Below, in pieces: positions 27,684-36,968 of a stretch of DNA of 64,000 bases (the first letter of the stretch is position 1; every line of letters begins with the position of its first letter). A program made the translations under genes and the position numbers. The DNA comes from Haloechinothrix alba. GTDB lineage: Bacteria > Actinomycetota > Actinomycetes > Mycobacteriales > Pseudonocardiaceae. The notes under the pieces are model-generated. The model was not told where the DNA came from. It saw nothing but the letters and a program-made list of their open reading frames with translations, and made no database searches. The stretch lies in NCBI RefSeq assembly GCF_900188115.1, contig NZ_FZNW01000002.1, positions 228,348 through 292,347 of the forward strand. Direction: 5' to 3'.

Positions 27684-28850
27684 TCAGGGCGCCATGACCT
27701 CTGCGGGTTCCCTCGGCCGCTCCGGCACCTCGGCGGCCACCCTCCTTTCACGCCGCCAGAAGCCGCGGAGCTTTCGTTCCGCCCAGCGCAGTGCGGCCGT
27801 GGGAGCGAAGACCAGGTCCCCTGCGATCACCGCAAGGGAGAAGAACGGCAGTCCCAGCATGACAGCGATGCCGATGTGCTCGGCGATCAGCACGATCAGC
27901 GCGGCGTTCTTGACCCGCCTGTTGAACAGCGTGAACGGGAACGCGACCTGAATGAACACGGTTCCGTACGTCAGGGCCAGAACCAGGACGGCGTGGCTGG
28001 AGACCAGATCCGACAGAAGCGGCCACGGGTTGAACGCCTCGACCTGCAGTGGGTAGTAGACCGCCGTGCCGTCCTGCCAGCGGGTTCCCTGGATCTTGTA
28101 CCAACCGGCGGCAGAATACAGTAGACACATCTGCACGATGATCACGAGCAGAGCACTGTTGTGCAGCAGGTTGGCGAGCATATCCAGGACGGTGCGCGGT
28201 TCCACGGAAGCGAACCTGTTCACGCACCACCACACCCCCTGGGCGAGCCACAGCGACCACAGGATCACTACCCATACCACGCCCAGATGCCCGAGCAGTG
28301 ACACCGCTACCAGCACAGCGCCGAGCAGCCCCCACAAAGCGGGGCCGGTGCGGTCCCCACCCGCCGAGCGGCGAGCGCGACGCGCGTCCAGCGACCACAC
28401 CTGGCTGCACCGGGTCGCGACCAGGTAGATCGCCATCAAGTGAATGAGGTTCGTGCCGCCGTCGCCGACGAACGCATTACGGTTCTGCACCGAAAGCACA
28501 CCGAGCATGAACAGCACCGCCGCCGCACGGGTTCGCCAGCCGAGCAGCATCGCCAAGCTGGCGAGGATCGCGAGGAGGTACAGCAGTTCGAACCACAGCA
28601 CACCGTCCGACCACAGAAGTGCCGTGAACGCACCGTTGAGGTCCACTCTGCGCTCGGCAAGGGAGTGCTCGAACGTGCCGTCCGGTCCGTACAGTTCGCG
28701 GCGATTCGGCCACTCGCGCAGCAGGATCGACAGGAACGTGCCTGCGATGCCCATGCGCACCACGGCAGTCTGGTAGGGGCCGAGGGCGTAGCGGGTCACG
28801 CGCGCCGTGCGGCTCATCCGGTGGGCGTGGGCGTCGGCAACCGCACTCAT
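27684..28850 (-). CDS. HTTM-domain membrane protein
   Basis: This 388-residue polytopic membrane protein is of the HTTM (horizontally transferred transmembrane) type, related to the membrane part of vitamin K-dependent gamma-carboxylase. Eight or so hydrophobic segments are visible, with the family-like stretches GVLWFELLYLLAILASLAM, FVGDGGTNLIHLMAIYL and SAAGWYKIQGTRWQDGTAVYY. The last is the most characteristic part. The start overlaps the DUF5819 stop as ATGA, so the two are translationally coupled. The C-terminal tail is basic and Pro/Glu-rich, presumably cytoplasmic. The biochemical activity of bacterial HTTM proteins is not established. Confidence 0.88.
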   Translation of the reverse strand: MSAVADAHAHRMSRTARVTRYALGPYQTAVVRMGIAGTFLSILLREWPNRRELYGPDGTFEHSLAERRVDLNGAFTALLWSDGVLWFELLYLLAILASLAMLLGWRTRAAAVLFMLGVLSVQNRNAFVGDGGTNLIHLMAIYLVATRCSQVWSLDARRARRSAGGDRTGPALWGLLGAVLVAVSLLGHLGVVWVVILWSLWLAQGVWWCVNRFASVEPRTVLDMLANLLHNSALLVIIVQMCLLYSAAGWYKIQGTRWQDGTAVYYPLQVEAFNPWPLLSDLVSSHAVLVLALTYGTVFIQVAFPFTLFNRRVKNAALIVLIAEHIGIAVMLGLPFFSLAVIAGDLVFAPTAALRWAERKLRGFWRRERRVAAEVPERPREPAEVMAP

Positions 28851-29515
28851 CGGGCGCTGCCCTCCGGGAAGTCGGCCTCATCGACGTCCCACCACGGCAG
28901 CGTCCGCGTACTCGGCTCGTCGTCGGTCGTCCGCTCGCTCCACCCCGGCTCGGGCACGTAGGTTGTCACTGCCCGGGCCTGCAACTGTTCGACCGACTCG
29001 AGATCGACGGCTGTGCTGATCCGCAACAGGGCAACACGCTTGACGTAGCCCGCGGTGATCTCACCCTTCTCGTTGCGCGGCCGCTCGTCCTCATCGAGTG
29101 TGCTGGTCAGTGTGCGCCACGCCTTACGCAACTGGTTCCGTGTCTGGCTGGGGGCCAGGTTGCCGCGCGTAGCCTCGATCTCGGCCGCGGTGACGTCGTA
29201 CCACCGCGAGATCTCCGCCTCGCCGTCTTCGTCACGGGTCACCACTCGCGCGTGTACTTCGCGGTTGACATGTACGGGTTCCGGCGCGAACAGCTTCCAG
29301 TTCTGCCGGAACTCGGGGTATACGTACCCGTTGACGGTGCCGCTGAACTCCCGGCTGACCACGTTCGACGGCGCCACGTGGAAGAACATCATGGCCAGGT
29401 GAAACGTCAGGACGATCGCGAGTAAACCGGCACCGGCGGCCACGATGACCCGCGATGTCCTCGACAGCACCGACCCCTCGCGATGCGCGCGCTCCGGGGA
29501 CCCGGGCTCGTCCAC
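28847..29515 (-). CDS. DUF5819 family membrane-anchored protein
   Basis: This 222-residue protein begins at the GTG at 29515, with GAGAGG seven bases upstream. Longer upstream frames lack codon bias. It has one membrane helix (about 24-45) followed by an extracytoplasmic domain carrying the family-typical NVVSREFSGTVNGYVYPEFR and FRQNWKLFAPEP. The remainder has conserved Trp and charged residues. It is coupled by an ATGA overlap to the HTTM gene, an arrangement known for this family, which suggests that the two proteins form a membrane complex. Function is unknown. Confidence 0.85.
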   Translation of the reverse strand: MDEPGSPERAHREGSVLSRTSRVIVAAGAGLLAIVLTFHLAMMFFHVAPSNVVSREFSGTVNGYVYPEFRQNWKLFAPEPVHVNREVHARVVTRDEDGEAEISRWYDVTAAEIEATRGNLAPSQTRNQLRKAWRTLTSTLDEDERPRNEKGEITAGYVKRVALLRISTAVDLESVEQLQARAVTTYVPEPGWSERTTDDEPSTRTLPWWDVDEADFPEGSAR

Positions 29516-29726
29516 GTTACACCTCTCTTCGCAGGTCAAAGAACTGCCACTGGGACGGGCATCCCTGGTGGGGCGGACAGTCAACCTAACCGATGATCGC
29601 GATGCACGAGCAGGTGGCACGTCGCGGGCCGCGCTTGCGCGGGCCATCCTTGTCGCGCCGGCAGCATGCATCCACTGTCCGTCGTCGGGCCCGCTCCGGG
29701 ATCCGGTGATCCGGTTGTGGTGATTT

Positions 29727-29762
29727 CTCTGGCCCCGCCCTGTGGTGTGGGCGGGGCCAGAG
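29727..29762 (-). terminator. inverted repeat terminator after DUF6801 gene
   Basis: A perfect 14-bp inverted repeat (CTCTGGCCCCGCCC with its complement) around an 8-base loop begins about 30 bases downstream of the stop of the secreted DUF6801-like gene. There is no T-run, as is common for actinobacterial terminators. It separates that gene from the DUF5819/HTTM pair. Confidence 0.75.
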
Positions 29763-29792
29763 TGGTTGTGGTGTTGTTGCGTTGGTGGAGAT

Positions 29793-31241
29793 TTAGAAGA
29801 AGCCGCCGAAGCCGCCGAAGCCAAAGCCGCCGTCCTCGGTGCCGCCGTCCTCGGTGCCACCGTCCTCGGTGCCACCGGCTTCGGTGCCACCGTCCTCGCT
29901 GCCTCCGTTGTCGGTGTGGGCCAGGTTCAGGTCGATGGTGTTACCGGGGCCCGCGACGAACATGCTGATCATGTCGTTGAAGCTGCCGCAGTTCTCGACC
30001 GGTGGGAGCTCGTACTCACCGGAGAGGGTGCCGCCGTCGAAGGGGTCGAAGCCGGAGCCTGCCAGTTCGACCAGGGCGGGCTCGACGGTGCGGCAGTCGG
30101 GGCCGCCCCCGATGGGGAAGCCGAACGTGCTGACCTCGGTGAGGTAGACGTGCATCTCCGAGCTGGAGGTGAGGTTGCCGTCGTTGTCGAGCGTGCCGGT
30201 GGTCTCGCGGGTCTGCTCGAAGGCGACGTCCGCATCGGCTTGCAAGAAGCCCATGATGTTGAACGTGCCGCTGGTGTCGTCCAGCATCAGGTCCGCGGTG
30301 TAGCTACCGGTGGCCAGGTCCATGCGGGCGTCGATGCCGCCGTTGAGTGCGACCGTGCCGTCGGCGGCGTTGATGTAGGACTCACCGGAGAGGTCGTAGC
30401 TGATCTCGACGGGGTCACCCGGCTGGCCACCATCGGCGCCGCCGTCGTCAGCGCCGCCGTCCTCGGCGCCACCCTCGGTGCCACCCTCGTCGGTGCCGCC
30501 ATCAGTGCCGCCGTCCTCGGCGCCACCCTCGTCGGTGCCACCCTCGGTGCCACCGTCGTCGGTGCCGCCCTCTTCGGTGCCGCCCTCTTCGGTGCCGCCC
30601 TCGTCGGTGCCGCCGTCTCCGCCGCCACCGTCGGTGATCTCGAACTCGTGCAGCACGTTGTCCTGCCCGTCGAGCTGGGTGCACTCGGACTCGAACGTGC
30701 CCAGACCGGTCTCGTTACCGTCACCATCGCGCGGGGTCATCGTCAGCAGCAGGTCATGCACCTCGATGCTGGCCGTGCCCGGCTCCTCGAAACTGATCGA
30801 CGGTGCCGTCCCGTGCGCATCCACCACCAGCTCCCCGGAATCGGGCACCGGCTGCTGCGGGATGTCCATCGGCACCGTGATCGGCAACTCCATATCCGGC
30901 GCGTTGACCTGCGAGTCCGCATCCGCGGTGCCCTCGACCGTCTCCGCACCGACCATCTGCAGCCCCTCGGTGGCCTGCTCATCCACCGTCGAGACCGCAT
31001 CGATCTCGAACTCCGGCGTGGACTCACCGACCTCGATCGACGACGGGATCTCCGTGGTGATATCCACCGTCATCGGCTGCACACCGATCAACGGGAACGG
31101 GCACTCGTAATCCAACGACAGCGTGGCCGTCTCGGCGCTACCCACACCGGAACTGACCATCAGCCCCGCCGCGATCACACCCGCACTACCCGCCGCGGTC
31201 AACCCCGCAGCAAATCTCCTCGAACCACTACGTGAACTCAA
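29793..31241 (-). CDS. secreted DUF6801 protein with acidic Gly-Thr repeat
   Basis: This is a predicted exported protein of 482 residues. I propose a TTG start at 31241: GGAAGG lies eight bases upstream, and it opens a clean signal peptide (SSRSGSRRF, an Ala/Gly/Val core, GSAETA near residue 36). A GTG 16 codons earlier adds residues unlike a signal. The mature protein opens with a DUF6801-type module (LSLDYECPFPLIGVQPM). A long linker of GGTDEGGTEE-type units (about 205-275) and a second beta-rich module with paired Cys follow. The tail repeats GGTEDGGT and ends GFGGFGGFF. It is a paralogue in layout of the protein at 8364-9632. It lies on the same strand as the DUF5819/HTTM pair, with a terminator between. 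Confidence 0.8.
   Translation of the reverse strand: MSSRSGSRRFAAGLTAAGSAGVIAAGLMVSSGVGSAETATLSLDYECPFPLIGVQPMTVDITTEIPSSIEVGESTPEFEIDAVSTVDEQATEGLQMVGAETVEGTADADSQVNAPDMELPITVPMDIPQQPVPDSGELVVDAHGTAPSISFEEPGTASIEVHDLLLTMTPRDGDGNETGLGTFESECTQLDGQDNVLHEFEITDGGGGDGGTDEGGTEEGGTEEGGTDDGGTEGGTDEGGAEDGGTDGGTDEGGTEGGAEDGGADDGGADGGQPGDPVEISYDLSGESYINAADGTVALNGGIDARMDLATGSYTADLMLDDTSGTFNIMGFLQADADVAFEQTRETTGTLDNDGNLTSSSEMHVYLTEVSTFGFPIGGGPDCRTVEPALVELAGSGFDPFDGGTLSGEYELPPVENCGSFNDMISMFVAGPGNTIDLNLAHTDNGGSEDGGTEAGGTEDGGTEDGGTEDGGFGFGGFGGFF
30430..30630 (-). repeat. in-frame GGT(D/E) coding repeat
   Basis: Imperfect 12-15-base units in the secreted DUF6801-like gene encode a run of Gly-Gly-Thr/Ala followed by Asp/Glu pairs. 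The repeat keeps frame and gives an acidic, presumably disordered linker of about 65 residues. A shorter set of the same units occurs near the 3' end of the gene at about 29810-29900. Confidence 0.85.
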
Positions 31242-31618
31242 TGAAAAATCCTTCCCTTGGCACGACGAATCGCACTTACCGACAACCACAAACCGTTCCT
31301 TCCGGACGGTTGTCGCGACCGCACGCGCACTCGTTCACAGAATGTACGGGAATTCAGCCGCACTTCCTGCGCTACCTGGGTTTCGCAGCGCAGTTACCAT
31401 TCTGCGGCAACTCGGTCTGTCCCCGATGACCAGCAACGTAACCGCCGTCACGCGCCACCTGCAAGGCATCCCGGCCGCGTGGAGGACAACAGTGCCAAAC
31501 TTGTCAATCACATATACGTGAACCGCAAACGGCTAGCGACACATCACAACGCGCGGGCTCTTCCGCAATTTTTATCACCGTATGACAATTCTCGCGGCGA
31601 GATTGCCGGACGGCCGGG
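31242..31618. other. intergenic region upstream of DUF6801 gene
   Basis: About 375 bases between the LuxR-type regulator stop and the DUF6801 start, both on the minus strand. It is less GC-rich than its surroundings and has no frame with coding bias. It should carry the promoter of the secreted protein. A TTGACA occurs on the minus strand near 31500, but no -10 is found at the right distance. Confidence 0.5.
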
Positions 31619-33901
31619 TCATTGATGCCCGCGGTCCCGGCGCCGCCTGCCCGCTACCCAGGTGGCGATCTGGGCGCGGTTGCCGGCGTCGAGCTTGGCC
31701 AGGATGTGCTGGACGTGCGTGTCCGCCGTGCGTGGTGTGATGACCAGTTTGGTGGCGATCTCACGATTGGTCAGCCCGTCGGCCACCAGGTCCGCGATCT
31801 CCTTCTGGCGCGGGGTCAACGGGCATGTCGTGTCGGCCACGACCGTTCGTACGCCGGTTTCCTCGCCGAGCGCGTACCGTGCCGTCTCCTCTTCGGTCAT
31901 CGCTCGGCCCGTGCTGTATGCCGCTTCGAACCGCGAATCGCCGAGGGCTCGCCGCGTCGCCTTCAGATGTTTGCGGTGCGGCAGCGAAACGGCGACGTCG
32001 GGAGTCGAGCCCGTAGCTTCCCACACATTGGCGGCCGCCCCGAACAACCGCGCAGCCCGCTCGTGGTCTCCCTGACGATCGGCGACCCAGGCGAGGCAGT
32101 CGAGACGGTAGGCCGTCGAGAGCCGGGCACCCGTCTCCAGGGCGCATCGCAGGGACGTGACCGCGGCCTCGGCGGCGGCGTCGACGTCTCCGAACGCGAC
32201 CTCGACCGTCGCCAGGCCGAAGTACGCCATGCCCGTGAAGTACACCTCACCGCAATCGTCGCAGAGCGCGATCATGCGTTCGAGGGCGCGCCTGCCGGCA
32301 TCGGCGTCACCTTCGTACGCCGCAGCGACCCCGTTGATGAACAGGGGATGCAGTTCGCGCCGGATCAAGCCGCGCGCAGCGAACGTGGCTGCCGCGCCTG
32401 CCGCCAGCTCCGCCGTGCCCGGCCGGACTCGTCCCATCCACGCGAAGCTGCGTACATAGGCGATGCGCGCATCGACGACGTCGTCCCGGACGCAGGCGGC
32501 CAGCTCCGCAGCCTGCGCAAGCCTGCGTTCCGCATCGTCGAGCTTCGTCTGCCACAGTGAGTACAGCGCGGAAACGGTGACGGCCTGCGGGCGCTCCGGG
32601 TGGTCGGTAGGGACGGCGGCGAGCGCACGATCCAACCACAGCTGCATTTCGGCGTTGAGGCCCCGTATCGACGCCCAGTACTCCTCCAGCCGGCAAGACA
32701 TGCGCATCGCGACGGCGGCTTCGCCGGGCTCTGCCAGCGACCAGCCCAACGCCGCCCGCACGTTGGCATGCTCGGCATTCAACCGCTGTATCCAGGCGAT
32801 CTGGTGACCGCTCGCCCATTCGGCGTCGGCCGCCTCGGTCAGCCGGTCGAACCAGTCGCGGTGCAGCCGCCCGATCCTGACGACGTCACCGCATGCCTCC
32901 AAACGCTCGTGCCCGTACTCGCGCAGCGGTTCCAGCATGCGGTACCGGACGTGGCCATCCACGTCCTCACGTAGGAGGATCGACTTGTCGAGTAACGCGT
33001 CGATGGTGTCGAGCACGCCGTCCTCGACCTCCGGCCCGCTGCATACGTACTCGGCGGCATCGAGGTCGAACGTCCCGGCGAACACCGACGCGTGTGCCCA
33101 TACGGCGCATTCGGCGACGGTGCACAGCTGATAGCTCCAGTCGAGCGTGGCCCGCAGGGTCTGCTGGCGCTGCGGCGCGGTACGTTTTCCGGTGGTCAGC
33201 AGCGGAAGCTGGTGCGTCAGGCGGGCGGCGATCTGGCGCGGGGACAGCGAACGGATTCGCGCGGCCGCCAGCTCGATCGCCAGCGGCAATCCGTCCAGGT
33301 AGCGGCAGATCCGGTTCAGGTCGGCCTCGTTGCCCTCGGCCGCCCGAAACGTCGGCGATACGGCTGTCGCGCGGTCGACGAACAGCTTCACCGCGTCGTC
33401 GGATACCGACAGCGGCGGAATCGGTACGACCCGCTCACCGTCGATACCCAGGGACTGCCTGCCCGTGACCAGTACGGAGACGTGCGGACACCCGGCGAGC
33501 AACGATCTCACGAACGTGGCGCACGGACCGATCAGGTGCTCGCAGTTGTCCAGCACCAGTAGCAACCGGCGCCCGCGCAGGTACTCGAACACGGCTTCGG
33601 TCGCCTGCCGGCCGGATCGGTCGTGCAGGCCGAGCCGGCCGGCGACCGTGTTGGCGAGCAGGTCGGCGCCACGTACCTCCGCCAGCCCGACGAAGACCAC
33701 GCCGTCGCGAAACGCCGGCTTCACCTCGCGTAGAACGTGACCGGCCAACCGGGTCTTGCCCACACCGCCCGGGCCGGTGAGCGTTATCAGCCGCCGTTCC
33801 CCGAGTAGCTGCTGTATCTCGGCGACCTCGCGGTGCCTGCCGACGAAGGTCGTCAGCTCGACAGGCCCACCAGCACCCACCTCCCGACGGGCCGACGTCA
33901 T
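31619..33901 (-). CDS. NB-ARC ATPase with C-terminal LuxR-type HTH
   Basis: This is a 760-residue signal-transduction ATPase/regulator. The ATG at 33901 is preceded by GGGAGG. Domains: a P-loop NTPase of the NB-ARC/AfsR-like class (about 15-330) with Walker A GPGGVGKT (43-50) and Walker B LLLVLDNCEHL; a winged-helix and TPR-like helical region (about 330-680); and a C-terminal LuxR-type HTH (about 690-750, LTPRQKEIADLVADGLTNREIA). This layout is common among actinobacterial regulators that control secondary metabolism or secreted enzymes. The gene follows the polyester hydrolase gene on the same strand with a 235-bp gap, so it could regulate the hydrolase, but no operator is seen. Confidence 0.88.
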   Translation of the reverse strand: MTSARREVGAGGPVELTTFVGRHREVAEIQQLLGERRLITLTGPGGVGKTRLAGHVLREVKPAFRDGVVFVGLAEVRGADLLANTVAGRLGLHDRSGRQATEAVFEYLRGRRLLLVLDNCEHLIGPCATFVRSLLAGCPHVSVLVTGRQSLGIDGERVVPIPPLSVSDDAVKLFVDRATAVSPTFRAAEGNEADLNRICRYLDGLPLAIELAAARIRSLSPRQIAARLTHQLPLLTTGKRTAPQRQQTLRATLDWSYQLCTVAECAVWAHASVFAGTFDLDAAEYVCSGPEVEDGVLDTIDALLDKSILLREDVDGHVRYRMLEPLREYGHERLEACGDVVRIGRLHRDWFDRLTEAADAEWASGHQIAWIQRLNAEHANVRAALGWSLAEPGEAAVAMRMSCRLEEYWASIRGLNAEMQLWLDRALAAVPTDHPERPQAVTVSALYSLWQTKLDDAERRLAQAAELAACVRDDVVDARIAYVRSFAWMGRVRPGTAELAAGAAATFAARGLIRRELHPLFINGVAAAYEGDADAGRRALERMIALCDDCGEVYFTGMAYFGLATVEVAFGDVDAAAEAAVTSLRCALETGARLSTAYRLDCLAWVADRQGDHERAARLFGAAANVWEATGSTPDVAVSLPHRKHLKATRRALGDSRFEAAYSTGRAMTEEETARYALGEETGVRTVVADTTCPLTPRQKEIADLVADGLTNREIATKLVITPRTADTHVQHILAKLDAGNRAQIATWVAGRRRRDRGHQ

Positions 33902-34136
33902 CGCGTTCACCTCCCAGGCACGGCCGGAGCACCATCCTATACAGCTCCGCCGATGCCTGCGGGCAACCACGACCTCCGGCCGCGCCCTCAGGGCATCTCT
34001 CGCCTCCACAGGCTTGTGATTCGCAGGCAAGAACGGGCGCGCGCGGTAGCGGCCCCGAATCCGATCCGCACCGTTGCGGCGCCGGCGAACGGCGCCGCAA
34101 CGGTCGCGTCACCCGAGTTCCGTCCAGCTGGGTGTG

Positions 34137-35036
34137 TCAGGAGTCCAGCGGGCAGGTTCCCTGGTACTCGGCGATCGCGCGTTCTCCGGACGGCGGCGGG
34201 CACAGGAACCGGTCGTACCGCGTGTCATTGTCCACGAACCGCTTCAGCCAGGAAACACTGTACTTCGCAATCGTGTCATCAGGGAAAACCGGAGCGAAAT
34301 GCCCCGCACCGTCAAGCAGCATGTACGCCTTGTCCAACGATTCCGGCATGCTCTCGTAGAAGGGGCGGGAATGCGACGCGTCGGGGGCGATCCAGTCGTT
34401 CTCGGCGCTGACGACGAAGGTCGGCACCGCGAGGTCGGAGAAGTCGGTGTTGGGGTTCCAGCCCGTCAGCGGAATCACGGCTTCCAGGGCGGGATTCCGG
34501 CGAGCAGCGATCAGCGCGCCGCCGCCACCCATGGAGTGCCCCATGACGGCGAGGCGGTCATCGTCGACCCGGTCCCGCACGTCGCTGTCGGCTGTCACGT
34601 ATCGCAGTGCGGACATCAACTGGCCGGCCCTGCTCGCGGGTGCGTCCCACAGCCCGTTGGTCGAGATCGTGATGACGACGAAGCCGTGTGACGCCAGCCG
34701 AGGTCCGTACCAGGAGATCTGGGATTCGGTCTCCATGAAGCCGGGAGCGACCGCAACGCCCCCGAACGTTCCCCGGCTCGTGTCCGTCGGGTAGTGAATG
34801 GTGCCGCCGCCGAAGCCGTTCCCGCTACCCACCGTCGTACTGTCGACGGCGAACGGGCCCCGCTCGGCCTCGATGCTGTCCTCGGTCGGGTCCGGACCAC
34901 GCTCGTGCCCGCTCTCCGCCGCGTCCGCACCCGGGGTCAGTACCGCGGAGCTGCCTGCGAACAGGAACGCGAGCACCGCGAGCACCGCGAGCAAGGATGT
35001 GACATACCGGACGGGCGTGTGCGATCTCGTTGTCAT
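34137..35036 (-). CDS. secreted polyester hydrolase (PETase/cutinase type)
   Basis: This 299-residue exported alpha/beta hydrolase belongs to the bacterial cutinase/PET-hydrolase family (as in Thermobifida cutinases and Saccharomonospora Cut190) and should cleave ester bonds in aliphatic or aromatic polyesters and acylglycerols. A signal peptide ends near residue 40 (GADAA). The mature part opens with RGPDPTEDSIEAERGPF, a family signature. The triad is Ser168 (GHSMGGG), Asp214 (AENDW) and His246 (GAGHFAP). Oxyanion residues are Phe100 and Met169, and the cleft Trp is Trp193 (PLTGWN). Cys279 and Cys295 match the usual C-terminal disulfide. Near the cleft, TNGLWDAP and ENDWIAP differ from the better known TNT-LDQP and ENDTIAP. 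It lies before the NB-ARC/LuxR gene on the same strand. Confidence 0.94.
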   Translation of the reverse strand: MTTRSHTPVRYVTSLLAVLAVLAFLFAGSSAVLTPGADAAESGHERGPDPTEDSIEAERGPFAVDSTTVGSGNGFGGGTIHYPTDTSRGTFGGVAVAPGFMETESQISWYGPRLASHGFVVITISTNGLWDAPASRAGQLMSALRYVTADSDVRDRVDDDRLAVMGHSMGGGGALIAARRNPALEAVIPLTGWNPNTDFSDLAVPTFVVSAENDWIAPDASHSRPFYESMPESLDKAYMLLDGAGHFAPVFPDDTIAKYSVSWLKRFVDNDTRYDRFLCPPPSGERAIAEYQGTCPLDS

Positions 35037-35576
35037 CGACGCTACCTTTCACCGTTGATGTGCGAGGCCGCCGAGCCGCGCCAGACGTGCCGGCACGGCC
35101 GGCGACATCCCGGATGGACGGAAGCGGACAGCCCATGTGGACCGTGATGTGCCGTACAACTCCCTGAGCTCGCAGCCACACGAGAGTACGAACAGGAATA
35201 CTCGCGAGTGGATGGATCCGACGGCGCACATCTGCTGGTCGCGTGGCTGGTCGAACCCGACGCCGTGGACCGGCCACGGCATCGGAGTGCGCGACTGCCG
35301 CAGCCACGGTCGTAGCCGTCCGACTCGTCACCGGGCTCACCTCACTTTGGCCCCGGAGATCGGTTCTGTTCCGGGTTCGGCGTTCAAGCCTGATGGCCGG
35401 CGTGCTTCCTGACATCCAGAAAACTACGTATCACTGTCCGAAGATTGGACAGTGGACCGAATCGGATCACGGCCGGGGAGGCGCGCATCGACCGGGTGCA
35501 CTGCTGGTGTATCCGTGTAGGCCGAACGAACCGCGCACGGTCCGGCGCTGCGCCCCGGCTTCCCTTCGTGTCGGAG
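35037..35576. other. intergenic region, no gene
   Basis: About 540 bases between the helicase relic stop and the polyester hydrolase start, both on the minus strand. No frame shows coding bias. It marks the left edge of the decayed island. A short inverted repeat lies at 35432-35454. No second copy of the tRNA-Ala 3' end was found here by eye. Confidence 0.5.
35432..35454. repeat. 8-bp inverted repeat, possible terminator or operator
   Basis: CACTGTCC and its exact complement GGACAGTG flank a 7-base loop. It lies about 120 bases downstream of the helicase relic and about 400 bases upstream of the hydrolase gene. It could be a weak terminator for the relic or a regulator site; neither is proved. 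Confidence 0.35.
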
Positions 35577-36968
35577 TCAGCCCACGCGTGCCGCCGTCGC
35601 GCGGTCGCGGCTCTCCGCCGTGCCGGCGTCGCCGGCGCCGAGGCGGCTCGTGGTCTGCTCGGCGAACTCCAAGAAGGGTGACAGACGCCCGTCGTGGGTG
35701 AGGTGGAGCTCGTGCATGGCCCTGGTACATGCGATGTAGAGCATGCACCTGTCCATCTCGTTGGCGTAGTTCACCTCGTCCACGTGCGGGACGATCACGG
35801 TGTCGAACTCCAGCCCCTTGGAGATGTGCGCCGAGGTGACGACGATGCCGCCTGCGAATGCCGTGCTGTCGTAGTCGAGGAAGGTCGGCTCGACACCGGC
35901 CTCGGACAGGGCGCGGTGGAGCGTTTCCGCCTGGGCCACGGTCTTGCAGATGATGCCGAGGGAGCGGTGATCGCTGCGGGAGTACTGCTCGATAAGGGTC
36001 AGGATCCGCGCCTGCTGGTCGTGCCGGTCCGCGCAGGCGATGACCCGAGGGGGCATACCGTGGCGTGCGATCGGGACGAGCTTGTCGTTCCTGGAGATGT
36101 TCTGGGCGAACTCCGTGATCTCGACCGTGGAGCGGTAGCTCTTGCACAGCTCCAGGCAGTCGGCCTCCGGGAAGATGCTGTGGATCGTCGCCAGCGACGA
36201 GGAGCTGAACGGGTTGACCGACTGGTTGGAGTCGCCGAGGATCGTCATCTGGCAGGAGAAGAGCTCGCGCAGCACCGCGTACTGGACGGGCGTGTAGTCC
36301 TGCATCTCGTCGACCACGAGATGGCGGATATGGCTGTAGCTCTCCTGCCGGGACGTTCTGAGCATGGTGTAGATCAGCGGGAACACGTCCGCGTACTCGA
36401 TCTTCTTCCTGCCGAGTGGCTTGAACATGCCGCGGCGGGCAGGGTCGGAGAAGAACGCCTTGTACATCGCGAACGCGTCCTTGTAGGGAAACATCGCCCG
36501 GACCTGCTTGCGGACGCCGGCGGTGTCGGCGGCAGCCCACTTGCCACCCCGGTCCCGAACCTCGTTCTTGAGCCGGTGAACAGCGCTGTTTGCCACGCGG
36601 TCGAGGCGCGTGAAGACCGGAAGGGTCGGTGACTCGTTGAACATGTCCGCGACCCACTGCGCGGAGAGCCGCTTGTGCTTCCGCTCGATCTCCCCGGGCA
36701 CGAACTCCTCGTCCGCACGCGAGGTGACCCACGTGTCGAGCTCGGCGACGAACTCGGGTGTGGCCTTGTAGCGCATACGCTCGGTCGCCGCTTCGTCGGC
36801 CTGGTCGAGCAGCTTGACGACCTGCTCGCTGAACGTCTCGTAGCCTGTGACGTTCGCGAGGTACTTACCGGCGATCCGGTCGAAGTCGATCTCCGCGATC
36901 TTCTCCTCCCCCAGCTCGGGAAGCACATCGGCGATGTAGTCGCCGAAGACCTTGGGCGGGTCTCCAAA
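35577..36968 (-). pseudogene. C-terminal half of UvrD/HelD-like helicase
   Basis: About 463 residues of a superfamily 1 helicase like HelD/HelR. Motifs II (VVDEMQDY), III (GDSNQSVNPF), IV (LCKSYRSTVEI), V (ISKGLEFDTVIVPHV) and VI (CMLYIACTRAMHEL) are all present, but the Walker A segment and the whole N-terminal third are missing. Full-length relatives are roughly 700 residues or more. The frame becomes helicase-like at about position 36968 (FGDPPKVFGDYIADVL). Upstream of that point the same frame is only an out-of-frame reading of the relaxase gene. It therefore looks like the remnant of a deletion that joined two genes, and without its P-loop it cannot be a working ATPase. Confidence 0.85.

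Noticed and set aside
30430..30630. Possible CRISPR or satellite array
   Set aside because: The units are short, keep codon frame within a secreted protein and have no spacers of constant length.
35037..35576. Left attachment site matching the tRNA-Ala 3' end
   Set aside because: I looked for copies of the tRNA T-arm and acceptor sequence here and near 38.0-38.3 kb and found none by eye.
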